Below, one piece after another: positions 11,671 to 23,084 of a stretch of 64,000 bases of DNA (positions are counted from its first letter, which is position 1; every line of letters begins with the position of its first letter). The position numbers and the translations under genes are program-made. Under the pieces are notes generated by a model. That model was given only the letters and a program-made list of their open reading frames with translations, had not been told where the DNA came from and did no database searches. The stretch comes from Coenobita brevimanus (Eukaryota > Arthropoda > Malacostraca > Decapoda > Coenobitidae): assembly GCA_032717465.1 (NCBI GenBank), contig CM064715.1, positions 34,233,201-34,297,200 on the forward strand, given 5' to 3'.

Positions 11671-12904
11671 GAGAGAACAGGGACAAGACAAAGGTAGCAG
11701 AAGATGTAGTGTGAATGAGGCTTCCCATTTTGGGGTGGCATTCTCACGACAGGCAGGTCATGCTTGTGTTCACCTTTATTTAATGGCATTTGTGCAAACA
11801 TAAGCATTAAATCGATATGTTCCGTGTTCAGTTCCCATGCTGACCGGTATACCTGGCAGGATCTATTCACCTAAATTTGTTTGCACGTGCAACTGACGCA
11901 AAATAACACTTCGACATTTGCGAGAAGTAGTTTGGCCAATTTTTTGTTGAATGCTTTATTTGTCAGTTGCACACACTGACTTAAGACTAGTGAACAAGCA
12001 CCTAACTCTAGCTATAACGTAGATCGTAGTCGTTGACTGTTGCCACCACCGGACTAAATTATTTATCATGAGAGCATTTCGTTGCAGTCTAGGATGTAAC
12101 CCTTTCTCTGCAATTACATACTTGTCAACTACTCAGGCTACTATAAGATCTTATTCAATTTAGAAAGGTTATCTAGGAGTGACAGGGATAATGAAAGCTG
12201 TATCAGTTTGATGTCCAAAACTTAATCGAATCGTCAGCAGAAGCTAGAATAATCTAAAATAAAGCGTCATCGTGGTACTGGGCTTTGACATACAGAAGGA
12301 GTGAGGCGCAATTATCTTCTTCAGTCCTGTAATGTATATGTATGTCATTCTTGTCAACACGGTCTCATTTTTATTAACCTTAGGGGAGGTATCTTGCAGT
12401 GATGTGTTTAATGAATGCTGTCTGACCTTTCCAGTTCGAGAGGTCTCCCTAAAAATAAATATATCGTCCTCCAGTGTCAAAAATACACTCAAAAGTGCTT
12501 TACCGGATTCAAAGGTTTATTTTACTAAGCTGAGCGAGACAGTCCGTATCCCCTTACAAATTCGTTTTCTTAAGGTCCTTGAGATGGGGCTTGCTGAAAA
12601 TCGCACTTTCATCTCAATTCAGCAAAGAAAATCAAGTAACCTATGGTATATTTGTTCTATTTATAACAAACGACTTGAACTGGTGCTTTCTATTTAAACA
12701 GGCTATTCATATTTCTCCTCATTACTGAAACCAACATCGTATTTAAGTGCTTAAAACACCGTCTATGAACACCTTCAGTGTAATGAGGATATATATACTT
12801 TAACCGATTGAAGCTACTCCTCCTATTAGGAGAGCTGTGTCGTACCGTGAGTTAAAATGGACTGTTATATTGCTATAAAAAGAAAGTAATGAAGTTGTTA
12901 AGCT
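11671..12904. other. Unassigned; one unrecognised 121-codon frame
   Basis: The only sizeable frame is plus-strand 12332-12697. It starts with a hydrophobic stretch (MYMYVILVNTVSFLLTLG) that could mimic a signal peptide, followed by a Ser/Lys-rich part. I do not recognise it, and there is no splice or homology support. Its length is compatible with chance in this composition. Confidence 0.3.
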
Positions 12905-14038
12905 TAGTAAAATTTGCATCAATCAATCACTCAATCATTTCCTGTGGCACTCCACGGGATGCATAGGGCCTCGATGAACTCTCTCCACCAATATTTGTCT
13001 CTTGCCATCTCCTTCAGGTCCCACCAACACTCTTCGCCTGCTTCTCTTTTCATTGTCCTCAACCAGGTTTCCCTCGGCCTACCTCTGCCTCTTCTTCCTC
13101 TAGCAGTCTACTATGGCACATCCTGTATTAAACTGCCTTCTTTTCTATATATGTGCTCCAGCCATTTCCAGCGAGACAGTCTCATATATTCATCAACTGC
13201 TTCCACTCTCGTAATATCCCTTACTCTTTCATTTGTAACTTTGTCTTGCTACATTACCCCAAGAATTCTTCTCAGTATTTTATTCTTAAATCCTAATACT
13301 TTCTGATCTGTTGCAATTGTACTGTACCATGACTCGTGCCCATATATTAAAATTGGTCTAACCATGGGTTACTTCAGTATGTACCGAAAGCATATTATTA
13401 TTCCAAACAGATTTCAACATCCCAACAGCTAGCCAAGCCTGTCTAATCCTCTCTTCAATTTCATTGTTTAATGATCCATTAGATGATATAATCGTTCCCA
13501 GATATTTAAAATTTTCTACATTCTTCACCACATTATTCCCAGTTACACAATCGATTTGGTTCTCCACGTTCATATTAATCATTTCAGTCTTTCCACAATC
13601 TATTACCAGTCCCACTTTTCTTCTTCCTCCACCAGACGATCAAGCACCCTCTGCATCTCGTAAATACTTCCCCAGATCAGTAGGCTACAATATCATCAGC
13701 ATAGTCCAAATCCATCAGCCTCTTATTTTCTTTCCAGTTAATTCTTGCACCTGTTCTCCTTACGACCTTTCTCATAATCCATAACCAAAACATACAGCAA
13801 AAGAGAAAGAACTCCTCCTTGAATCACTCCTGACCTAACTTCAAAGGGATCACTCAGAAACCACCCACCATTATCTCACAGAAAGTATATTCATGCAGGC
13901 TTCTAATAATATTTACAAACTTTTCTGGTATACCATAGAATCTCATAATTTTCAACATAGCTCCACGTGAAACACTGTCAAACGCGTTTTCAGAATCCAC
14001 AAAACACATACCAAGTGGCATTCTCATCTCATTAGCTT

Positions 14039-14528
14039 GTTTTTTTTTTTTTTTTTTAATGCGAGGAAGAAGGAACCAAAGGCCATGAGCCCGCAGTATA
14101 CAGTTCCCTCAAAGAGAAAAACAAAATACAATAGAGAGCCAAATTCAAGATCCGATCATTTTGAGATGCCTGGACACACTGCGTTTGAAAGACTGGAGAT
14201 CATAGGCAGCAGGAAATACAGATAGAGGGAGACAGTTCCAGAGCTGACCTGTTGCATAAATGAAAGACTGGGAGTAACGGTTAACTCTTGCATTAGAGAG
14301 TTGGACAGAAAAGCGATGAGAGTTTGCTGCCAGACGGGTGCTACGCGCCCGTCGTAGAGGTGGAGGAATGCAAGCAGACAGTTCAGAGGAGCAGTGACCA
14401 TTAAAGTAGCGATAGAAAAGAGATAAAGATGCAACAGTGCGGCGAAGAGACAGAGGTTGAAGGGAGTCAGTAAGAGGAGGAGAGTTAATGAGACGAAAAG
14501 CCTTTTTTTTTTCTTTTTTTTTTTTGTT
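14039..14528 (-). mobile_element. 3' end of a different LINE inserted in the RTE RT
   Basis: In the minus sense this reads as a LINE pol C-terminus: LRRTVASLSLFYRYFNGHCS, then NRYSQSFIYATGQLWNSLPL and FKRSVSRHLKM. It ends in a poly-A, visible as the T run at 14039-14057. The order VASLSLFYRYF...LWNSLP is shared with the Jockey/CR1-like copies at 3.5 and 25.7 kb, but the sequence is a different family. An A-rich tract also borders its 5' side (T run at 14505-14531). Removing it restores the continuity of the host RT motif order. No clean target-site duplication is visible. Confidence 0.8.
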
Positions 14529-14717
14529 GCATTAGATGCCTTACAATAAAAATCTGATCATTACAATCTCGACCCTTTCTAAATCCCGCTTGTTCTTCTC
14601 TTAAAATTTCATTAATTACTGACTCTATTCTGTTCAACAAGATTTTGGAAAAGACTTTTGGAACTACAGATGTCAAAGTTATCCCCCTCCAATTTCCACA
14701 CGCACTTAATTCTCCCT

Positions 14718-14751
14718 TTTTTTTTTTTTTTTTTTTTTTGGGGGGGGGGGG
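14718..14751. repeat. Poly-T/poly-G junction
   Basis: About 21 T are followed by about 13 G within the RTE linker. In the minus frame this gives a run of Pro and Lys that is not part of the ancestral protein. Confidence 0.95.
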
Positions 14752-16390
14752 GTATTTTTATAATAACTCCATTTTTCCACACTTCTGGAATTCCACCCTT
14801 ATCCCAAGCCACATTAAAAAGTTTCAAAAGCGCATTCATCAACTCTTCATTTTCCACGTTAAGCATTTCAGGAAATATTCCATCCTCTCCTGGGGCTTTA
14901 AAATTCTTTAATTCCTTTATAGATTTTGCTATCTCTTCCAAGGTTATATCCCCTATTTCTATCTGGAAATCTCTCTCGGCTGGCAAAATGTCCTCTTCAG
15001 CTGGGATTGGTCTATTTAGAACAGATTCAAAATACTCCTTCCACCTTCCTTTTATATCCACATCTTTAGTCATCAAGTTACCGTTTCTATCTCGTACAGG
15101 CATTTCCTTCCCTCTCTTTTGAGTCACAGTTAACTCCTTTATGACCTGATACGCTGCTCTTGTGCTCTGACCGTCATTTTTACTTAACTTAATTTCTGTC
15201 TCTGTTGTCTTTTCATCATATAGCCTCCTCTTATCACGTCTAACGAGTTTTTACTTCAGAATGCAAACTCCAGTACTTTGCTCTAAGTACTTCAACTACC
15301 TGGCCATCAACATGTTGGTCTTCGCTTCTTAACCTCGCCTCTTTCCTTTTCTGAATTGCATTCCTTGTTTCATCTGACATCCACTTTTTTCTTCTCGCTT
15401 TTCCATTTTTCTTAATAGTAACCTTAACACTCTCATGCAAAACCTCTTTTACCTCTCACCACATTTGATTAATATCACTGTCTTCAGATTCCATCAAAGT
15501 CTGCAGGACTAGAAACCTTTTCCTACATTCCCACCGAAACTTTTCCTTCATGTTCTCATCATTTCTCAGCTATCAAAATCACATTTATCTCGTGTACAAT
15601 TACCATTAACGTTTCTCCTAAGTTTTATTTTAATCTTTGACATAACAAGTTGATGATCACTATCTACAGTATGTCTGTCCCCCTCTTTATGCAAACATCT
15701 TGCAGATAACTCCTATATCTTCTGCTAATTGCAATGTGGTCAGTCTGGTTACAGTATTAACCACATGGTGAAATCCAAGTAGTTTATGCATTTTTCTATG
15801 CTCAAAGATAGTTCCACCATCTCTACTCAGTAGTAAGCCTAGGCCTTGGTAATGATTTCCAAGACTCCTACCAGAAACCAACAAAGTAATACCATCTTCC
15901 AAATTAATTTTATCAAGCAACCGCGTTTCTGTAAGAGCACAAATATCTATATTGTATTCCTTGAACACTGAAATATGTTTTTCCATTTTACCAACCTGAT
16001 TGAGAGTTCGAACATTCCAATTTCCTATTCTTGAGGTTCTTTTTGGATGTATAAACGTATTCCTACACCGTGGGATTCTTAGCACCCCATGCCAACTTAA
16101 GGGCTGCATGGAACTGAGGGCCATTGCTACATAACCAGAGTTCATGAAGATTTCTTAGGCAGAAAAATATTTTACCCTGGAGCCAATGCCAGTGGCTTGC
16201 AGGAACCAGACAGTGGAGAGAGGAGATTAACTAAAAGAAAAGAAAATGCAGAGGGTTAGGACAGACACAGTGCAAGGGAGAGACAGCAAAAAGAATGTAG
16301 ATAAAAGTGTCCCTTTTCGCCTCTTACGACAAGCAGGGAATACTGGGGAAGTATTCTATCCCCCCTTCCCCATGGGGATAAAATGGTAAA

Positions 16391-16679
16391 GTCGCATAGT
16401 TCAATAGAATGATAAAATCAAAGCGTGGACACTGAGTCTAAAAGCTTTTTCCGAGGATAAATCCAAATTTAATTCATTTAATCCTGTCACTGGTATTAGT
16501 GCACCTACGAACTGAGTTGAGTCTAACAAGTGGCCAGTTTGCACAGCAACAGGGAAATCCCACCAACTGATAGTTAAGCTTCGTGTGTAACCTTTTCATC
16601 AAAGGTATACATAATTTCTGACAAGAATCTTGATGCTGATTCATACTTCTGTAGATGGAAATTTTCAGGTCACTTAAGT
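16391..16679. other. Unassigned spacer
   Basis: A short stretch between the RTE 5' region and the leftmost LTR. I see no gene. It is the left flank of the LTR array and ends with CACTTAAGT directly before the LTR. Confidence 0.5.
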
Positions 16680-16901
16680 TGTTACGTCCACTTTCCACAC
16701 TGCCACAGGCTCAAACAGCAGTAGTTCAGTATATGAAGGACGTTGTCCAGTAAGTTTTTTTTCCTATGGTCAGCCCTTCGGTGTGCAACAAGATGGCTCA
16801 GGCATGGTAAATAAACACTGGCTTCCCAAACTTCGCGTTCTTTATTCATTAGATAATTACACTTAATGCTTGCCAACTACAATTCACTGTTTTCACAAGT
16901 A
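16680..16901 (-). mobile_element. LTR C, part 1 of 3
   Basis: It starts TGTTACGTCC and matches the first 220 bp of the LTRs at 31691 and 35881, including CACTGCCACAGG and GCTCAGGCATGGT. It is cut off at ...TTTTCACAAGTA by the Tc1-like transposon. The LTR resumes at 25525. Summed over its three pieces this LTR is about 608 bp, against 600 and 611 bp for its intact sisters. Confidence 0.9.
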
Positions 16902-17022
16902 CAGTCATGGACAAAAGCCCTGCAACCGGCGCCAGAACCACACCTACCAAGAGGTATATTGGTCAAATTAACCACTAGATGGCTCTGCCACATGGAGAAT
17001 ACTCGGGAACAGAATCGGACAC
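16902..17022 (+). repeat. Left terminal inverted repeat of the Tc1-like element
   Basis: Shares CAGTCATGGACAAAAG, CCTGCAACCGGC, CTAGATGGCTC and GAACAGAATCGGACA, in order, with the reverse complement of 25402-25522. Confidence 0.92.
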
Positions 17023-17508
17023 TGTAGTTTAAGGAAGATGCAGGACAACAAACGGAAGTGCATCGCACTTATATATTTATGAGTATAAAAAACAAAAATA
17101 ATGAAAAAGTTATTGAAGGTTGGCTTAATATAATTAGCCTGTACTTGCGTTGCTATAAACAAGAGTGGGAAATGAACCATACGAATGTTAGGTAAAGGTA
17201 TGGTTTATGACATAATATCATGTAAATTACTATATACACAATAATGCTATTGGGAACATTAGAGTAAAAAATTGAAAAACTTATTCGGACTGTACTATGT
17301 TTGGCTCTCTGTTTCTATTTAGGTGTGACGATCACTTCTTCAAATGTTATACCAAGGCAATGTAACAATATATGTAAAAATATAAGTTCAGTAATCTTCA
17401 GGGATTAATTTGTACACGTACGTATTCTAGTTACACTATTTTCGATTTCCAAGGTAAGGAGAGTCAACTGTGCGCGTGTGTATGTGTGTGCATGTAAGTG
17501 TGCGTGCA

Positions 17509-17512
<4 letters not shown>

Positions 17513-17607
<95 letters not shown>

Positions 17608-17611
17608 ACGT

Positions 17612-17665
<54 letters not shown>

Positions 17666-17679
17666 GTGCGCGTGTGCGT

Positions 17680-17742
<63 letters not shown>
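17513..17742. repeat. (GT)n microsatellite, about 230 bp
   Basis: A GT tract with a few interruptions (GCACGTGG, TTGTGCGCG). It directly abuts the 3' tail of the minus-strand CR1 element, so it may have grown from the LINE tail. Confidence 0.98.
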
Positions 17743-17743
<1 letters not shown>

Positions 17744-17835
17744 CTTATCTAATTGTTCTTACCTAATTGTATCTTTACAGGAATGAGTCAAGCTCGTACT
17801 GTCCCGTGTCTTAAACCATATTTATCGTACATATC

Positions 17836-20707
17836 CTTAACATTGTGAATTGTTTTGGCACACTATTTCATTCGGTAGTGCATTCCACTGATCAGTTGTT
17901 CTATTTGGGAAGCTAAATTTCCTTACAACTTTATCATCTCTCTTCTTATGCAGTTTTTTGCAGTGTCCTCTTGCTGATGCTTCCCCATAGGTTAAGTAAT
18001 CATTAATGTCTATTTTCTCCTTCCCTGATATGAATTTATATAACATAATCATGTCACCTCTTTTCCTTCTCTCCTGTAGTGTTGGTAGATTCAGTTTATT
18101 TAGTCGTTCTTCGTAGCTTAGAAATCCTTAAGCTTGGTACCCATCTTGTAGCGGCCCTTTGAACTTTTTCAATCTTGTCTATGTGTTTTTTGAGATAAGG
18201 ACTCCAGACTGCTGATGCATACTCCAGGGTTGGTCTGATGAATGATGTTATTATCTTTCTTGGCGTGTCTTCATTTATGTATGTGAATGCTATTCTCATA
18301 TTTGCAAGCAGTGTATACATGTTCCGTACCTTCTCACTGATGTAGTCAGCCGGAGATAGTCTGTTATTGACAATCACACCTAGGTCCTTCTCTCTTGCTG
18401 ATGTGTGTAGGGTTTTATTTCCTAATGTATAATCCCAATCAGGTCTTTTTCCACTTTTACCAAACCTGATTACATGACACTTGTCCTCATTGAATTCCAT
18501 TTGCCATGTATTGCTCCATTCATGAAGTTTATTTAATACTTCTTGTAGCTTTTTACAAGAGTCTGTGTTAGTAATTCTCCTTTGTATTTTTGCATCATCT
18601 GCAAACATATTTAAATAGCTTTCATTGCCAGTGTTATTGTCTATATCATTTAAATATACTAAAAACATGATTGGTGCCAGCACTGAGCCCTGTGGTACTC
18701 CACTAGTCACTTCTTTCCATGATGAGTAATTTCCCCTTAGTACTGTTCTCATTTCTCTTCTTATGAGAAAATTTTGCATCCAGCAATACAATTTGCCTCG
18801 AATTCCTCCTTGATGGTACAGTTTCCATAAAAGTCTTTGGTGTGGTACTGTGTCAAGTACCTTCTTGAAATCTAAATAGATACTGTCCACCCATCCTTCT
18901 CATTCCTGTAATGTGTCTGTTACTCTGTCATAGTAGCTCAACAGATGAGTAGCACATGTTTTTCCTTTTCTGAAACCAAACTGTCTTTCTGTTATCATAT
19001 TGTGTTCTTCTAGATGATTTACCCAAGCTTTTCTTATAAGCTTTTCTAATACCTTGCTTACAACACTGGTTAGTGATACTGATTGGTAGTTGAGTGGATT
19101 TTGTCTATTCCCTTTCTTGAATAAGGGAACAATGTTTGGTTTCTTCCAAATATCAGGTAAGTTACCTTGACTCAAGGATTTCTTGAAAATTAAAAATAAT
19201 GGTTTACTTAACTCCTTTGCACATTCACGTAGTACCCAACATGAAATTTCATCAGGACCATTTGCTTTTCCTTTGTCTTATTTACTTAGCTCCTCCTGTA
19301 TTACTTTTTCTGATGTTTGTGTATCTGGTAGTATGTGTGGGCATGCATGTTCCACATAATCCCTCTCAAAATTTTTTTCTTCTATAAAACTGATTGGAAA
19401 TTCTTGTTTAGTGCTTCGCAAATATCCTTCTCTTGTGTATAGGTGATTCGCTCGTCCGTCATGGATTGTATTTTATCTTTTACTTTGGTTTTGCTTCTGA
19501 TGTAGCTGTAAAATAGCTTCGGTTGATCACTACTTTTATTTATGATATCCTCCTCAAACTGTTTTTGGGCTTCCCTCCTTATTCTTGTATAGTCGTTTCT
19601 TGCCTGCTTGTAATTATTATATGCCCTTTCACTATTGTGTCTTCTGTATCTATTCCACAACAAATCTCTTTTTTCTTTTGATTTTTTACATTCCGTATTG
19701 AACCATTTCTTTAGTTTCTTTTCTGCCTCTTTGTGCTTTGGGATGTGCTTCTGGACTCCCATTTCATAAAGTTCACAGAATTTTTTATATATAACATTTA
19801 AATCTTGTCCTATAAGCTCCTTTCCCCAATCAGATTCTATGAAGTACTTCTTTAGGTCATGATAGTTTCCCTTTTTATAGTTTAGGCTCTTTTTGTAATT
19901 TTCATTGCTGTTAACTATGTCATATGCTATCCTGAAGTTGCAATTTAGTACTGCATGGTCACTTTTGCCGAATGGAGGGTGGTATATTAATTTGTCAATA
20001 TCGTTTTCTTGCCTAGTAAATATGAGATCTAGCATTGAGGGTACATCGAGTCCTCTTTTTCTGGTGCTTTCCCTTACATGTTGCGTTAGGAAAAACTCTT
20101 GCACGAGATCCAGGGGCTTTTGGTCCCAATAGCTTTCTTGGCTTATTATATCTAGAGTATTCCAATTTATATTTGGATTAAAATCTCCAGTTAGAATAAT
20201 TCTTTCCGATTTCTCTTCCATTTTATATAGTAATGATCTTAAACTCTGAATCGTATTCTCTGCCAGGTCCTCATACTCGTCTCTTTCCCATGTGTTTGAC
20301 TTGGGTGGCATGTACAAATTGGCTACAATTACTTTCCCTTCAGATGTATTAATCTCTACTGCAATCAGTTCTACTTGTGAGGGTATATCTAGTTCTGTTT
20401 CTTTGACTTTTAGATTTTTCTTAGTTAATGTTATAATTCCTCCTTCTTTTTTTAAGTTCCTATCTCTTCTCCATATATTATATTCCTTTAAGTTTAGGAT
20501 GTCATTTGATAGCCTTGGTGTTAATTTTGTTTCAGTTAGGCATATTATATGTGGTTCATTTTCTCTGACATAATCATTCATCTCTAATAATTTAGATACC
20601 ATTCCATCCACATTTGAGTACATCAACTTAATCATCTTGTTTATATACTTGTCATGACTTGGTTCTACTACCTTCCTCCTTTTTATTCCCTCCTGTTTAT
20701 GTACCAC
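17836..20707 (-). pseudogene. CR1 ORF2: endonuclease-reverse transcriptase
   Basis: The first 440 codons are open and hold the endonuclease: YSNVDGM, CLTETKL, LTGDFNPNINW and GKSDHAVLN supply the expected Asn, Glu, Asp/Asn and Asp/His positions. A frameshift near 19384 leads into RT: NYQSVSLTSVVSKVLEKLI, FGFRKGKTCATHLL, YLDFKKVLDTVPH (motif A), GVPQGSVLAPIMFL (motif B) and MFADDAK (motif C). One TGA at about 18900 interrupts RT just before motif A. A second frameshift near 18096 precedes the C-terminus ending FSFPNRTTDQWNALP. The few lesions suggest recent inactivation. It would make cDNA at a nicked target and has no host role. Confidence 0.92.
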
Positions 20708-20726
20708 TTTCGTACCTGCAGTCCTA

Positions 20727-21681
20727 TTACTTTGTCAAAAAAAAAAAAAATGTATTCTTCTCCTCCTCTGATCTTCCCTTATTATTTGTTTTTGCTTCCT
20801 CCCTCTTCTCTTTCAGTAATTCCAGTTCCTCTTGTGTTAGGCATCTTTTTATCCATACATTTTTGAACTCCTCTTTTTCCATAAGATTCTTCGCATTTTT
20901 TAGTATCTCCTCCACGGTGTTTACACTCTGGAAGGTTACCTTTAAGGGTCTTGACTTGCTTCTCTCGTATTTCCCTAACCTTTTGTGTTCCTCTATGTCC
21001 TTACTACAGATTTCCTCTGATACTTCTTTCAATATGCTCATTACATTTGTCATCTCCTTTTTGTCTCTTGAGATCTTGTTTCTAACTTCTTCCTTTTCTA
21101 TATCAGTGATTACTATAGATTTGTTGATGTCTACTGAATCTCTGACTAACTTAGGATTGTTTTGGATTATTCTTATTACTTCCTTTTTAATGCTTGTTTC
21201 TTCCACCCTTGTTTCTGAGTCTTTCTTTACTTTCACCATTTCAGCATAAGTGGTTTCCACATCATTTTTGTAGCTTTGCACAGCTTCATTCGCCTGTGTT
21301 ATCTTCTCCTCAATATCACTGCTCTGGTCTATCAGACTGCTTACTTGCCTAATTGTCTCTGTATCATTTCTGTATCATTTTTGAACTCTTCCATAATACT
21401 CTTGTGGTTGACTACTGTACTTGCCATTTCACTAATTTTTCTCGTAAGTGTACCCAGTTCTACTGTCAGCTCATATATGGTTATGTCTTTCTTGTTGACT
21501 TCCTTTCTGTTTCTTATATTTCATCAATCTCATTTTGAAAAGCCGTCCCTAGCCTGTATACTCGTTCCACCAGTTTATTGTGAGTGTCCATTTCAACCAG
21601 TTCTTGGAAGAAATCATCGTCCTGCTTTCTACCTTTATCCCTTTTCTTTTCCAAATTTGTTTCACTAAAGTATGTGGTCAT
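20727..21681 (-). pseudogene. CR1 ORF1 protein
   Basis: It starts MTTYFSETNLEKKRDKGRK at 21681. One frameshift near 21290-21530 separates this N-terminus from a 184-codon frame rich in Lys and Glu, with heptad-like spacing consistent with a coiled coil. A more ordered segment follows (RLGKYERSKSRPLKVTFQS), as in the RRM-like part of CR1 ORF1 proteins that bind their own RNA. A homopolymer of about 13 A near 20740 codes for a run of Phe and marks the disturbed end before ORF2. Confidence 0.8.
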
Positions 21682-21730
21682 GTTGCAGTACTAAAAACAC
21701 ATATGGTACTTACATTCCCTGGGGCAGTTA

Positions 21731-23084
21731 TAGACTAAATAAACGATCAGCTGATTGTGAGCATTCTTACTCTAATTTGTTTTCTTTTCTGTTTGAACAA
21801 TTCTTGCTTAAAACTTCTTCTTCTTCTTTTTTTATATATTAGAACACCATTTAGTCTAACCTGGTACACAGCTTGACTCATATATAGATACTAATTTAGG
21901 TAATGCCACTGGCCAAGTTGGCCGTTTATGGAGCGATGGCGGCGAGCGTCTGGTCTCCTCGGTGCCTTGCGTGTGTGTGTGTGGTCAACATGAGATAACA
22001 TGCCCTAGCTGACAAGCGGGGTGTGGTGGCAGCATAACACGTGCCCTCAAGGTTCGAGTGGATGAGCACATACACTGTAGGTCAGTCAAGCAGGACGGGT
22101 GTAGACTTCGCAACCCTGCCCATTCAGCCGTGAAGAATCACACGGAGATTTGTGGTGTTTTACTTAATAAAGATCATGTTAAAAATATTAGACAGCTGTA
22201 ACACCTTAGACCTACGAATTCTTAAATCATTATACATTTCACTTAGACCCTGGTTAAGCAATGCAGTGTCTGCAGACCCTCTCAACATTGTGTAAACCCA
22301 ATTCTGTTGTTCCTGTAGTTCACTTTGCCCATTTTGATATTTGTATATCATTTTTGGTGTTAGAGCACAGATGATGACATACTGAGATGTCGAAACGTTT
22401 GGCGAGTAAAGATGTTGTTCGTATGTACTCTGGATCTACTCTTCCTCCTGAAGCTGAGGTTCCTTAGGATCAAACTAGTGTCTGATGTTTCGCATGTATT
22501 CTGCACGGAGATCATTTGCCAATGTTATGTTTTTTCCCCTTCGTGGTCGATAATCTCAGTATTTTCGTAACATTCTGACCGATTATATTACTCTGCTTAA
22601 ATGGTGCATAATAGTTAATCTAGGATATCCATTCCTCACTGGTAGTTAGATCAGTGTTATACAGAATAATTGTTTATAGTAGGTATGAACTATAGAAAAA
22701 ATTAGGAGTGTTATCAATAGAAAGACTCGCTTTCAAGTGAATGTAGTCTTTTATTTTATGAGAGGAAACTATAATATTTCTAATCATTAAGTAAAGGCAA
22801 CGTCTTGCATTATGAAAAATATCTGGACTTTTATATCACAGGTATATTAAATAAGTAAGCATTCATGAGGATTTTATTAATTCATAATAAACACTGAAGA
22901 AATTTCTCGTTGCCAGACGATACTACATTAACTGTTCATAATATGATAAATAGGAATGTATGCTGCGCCCAGCGTATGACCTTGTAAATGAACCCTCCAC
23001 ATAAAAAAAAAAAAAAAAATGAATATAATATTTCGAATTATTACACCTTGCTTACATACAATAATTACAATGCAACCTCCAAAA
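21731..23084. other. Unassigned Tc1 internal sequence or unidentified repeat
   Basis: A minus-strand frame at 22160-22351 (SADTALLNQGLSEMYNDLRI) continues upstream past a stop, but I do not recognise it. Plus strand 22368-22396 reads CAGATGAT, GACAT, loop, ATGTC, GAAAC, a layout similar to the hammerhead ribozyme core (see findings). A short A run ends a GC-richer piece near 23006-23022. Part of this stretch may be a Penelope-like or other repeat inserted in the Tc1 element. Confidence 0.35.

Larger units (their letters stand above)
12905..16390 (-). pseudogene. RTE-type LINE, nearly full length, interrupted
   Basis: Minus-strand element read from the right. A 5' region (16160-16390) contains TCGCCTCTTACGACAAGCAG, a motif I associate with arthropod LINE 5' ends. 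The endonuclease follows (IGNWNVRTLNQVGKMEKH, ICALTETRL; 15690-16050), then a linker (15240-15440) and RT (FKAPGEDGIFPEMLNVENEE near 14880; QAGFRKGRDCNDQIF near 14560; MCFVDSENAFDSV near 13990). The C-terminal part reads FKYLGTIISSNGSLNNEI near 13480. The 3' end carries short TTGA-type repeats at about 12915-12935, typical of the RTE clade. Frameshifts and stops are scattered, a T/G homopolymer disrupts the linker, and a separate LINE scrap splits RT between QIFIVRHLMQQ and QANEMRMPLG. It is not functional. Confidence 0.88.
17743..21730 (-). mobile_element. CR1-type LINE, nearly full length
   Basis: Reading leftwards on the minus strand: ORF1 from 21681, ORF2 from 20707, then a short 3' tail in which an AATTAGGTAAGAAC-type unit occurs twice before the AC run. 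This short tandem 3' terminus is characteristic of CR1 elements, which lack poly-A. The element lies inside the Tc1-like transposon. The 5' boundary is set just upstream of the ORF1 start and is approximate. It is the best-preserved two-ORF LINE in the window. Confidence 0.88.

Noticed and set aside
12332..12697. Secreted-protein gene suggested by a hydrophobic start
   Set aside because: No family, no splice or regulatory context, and an overlapping minus frame of similar quality. Kept only as an unassigned note.
17470..17786. Cys/Val-rich frames of about 100 codons
   Set aside because: A pure (GT)n translation, open in every frame.
20659..21249. 196-codon plus-strand frame rich in Phe/Ser
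   Set aside because: Antisense of the Lys/Glu-rich CR1 ORF1.
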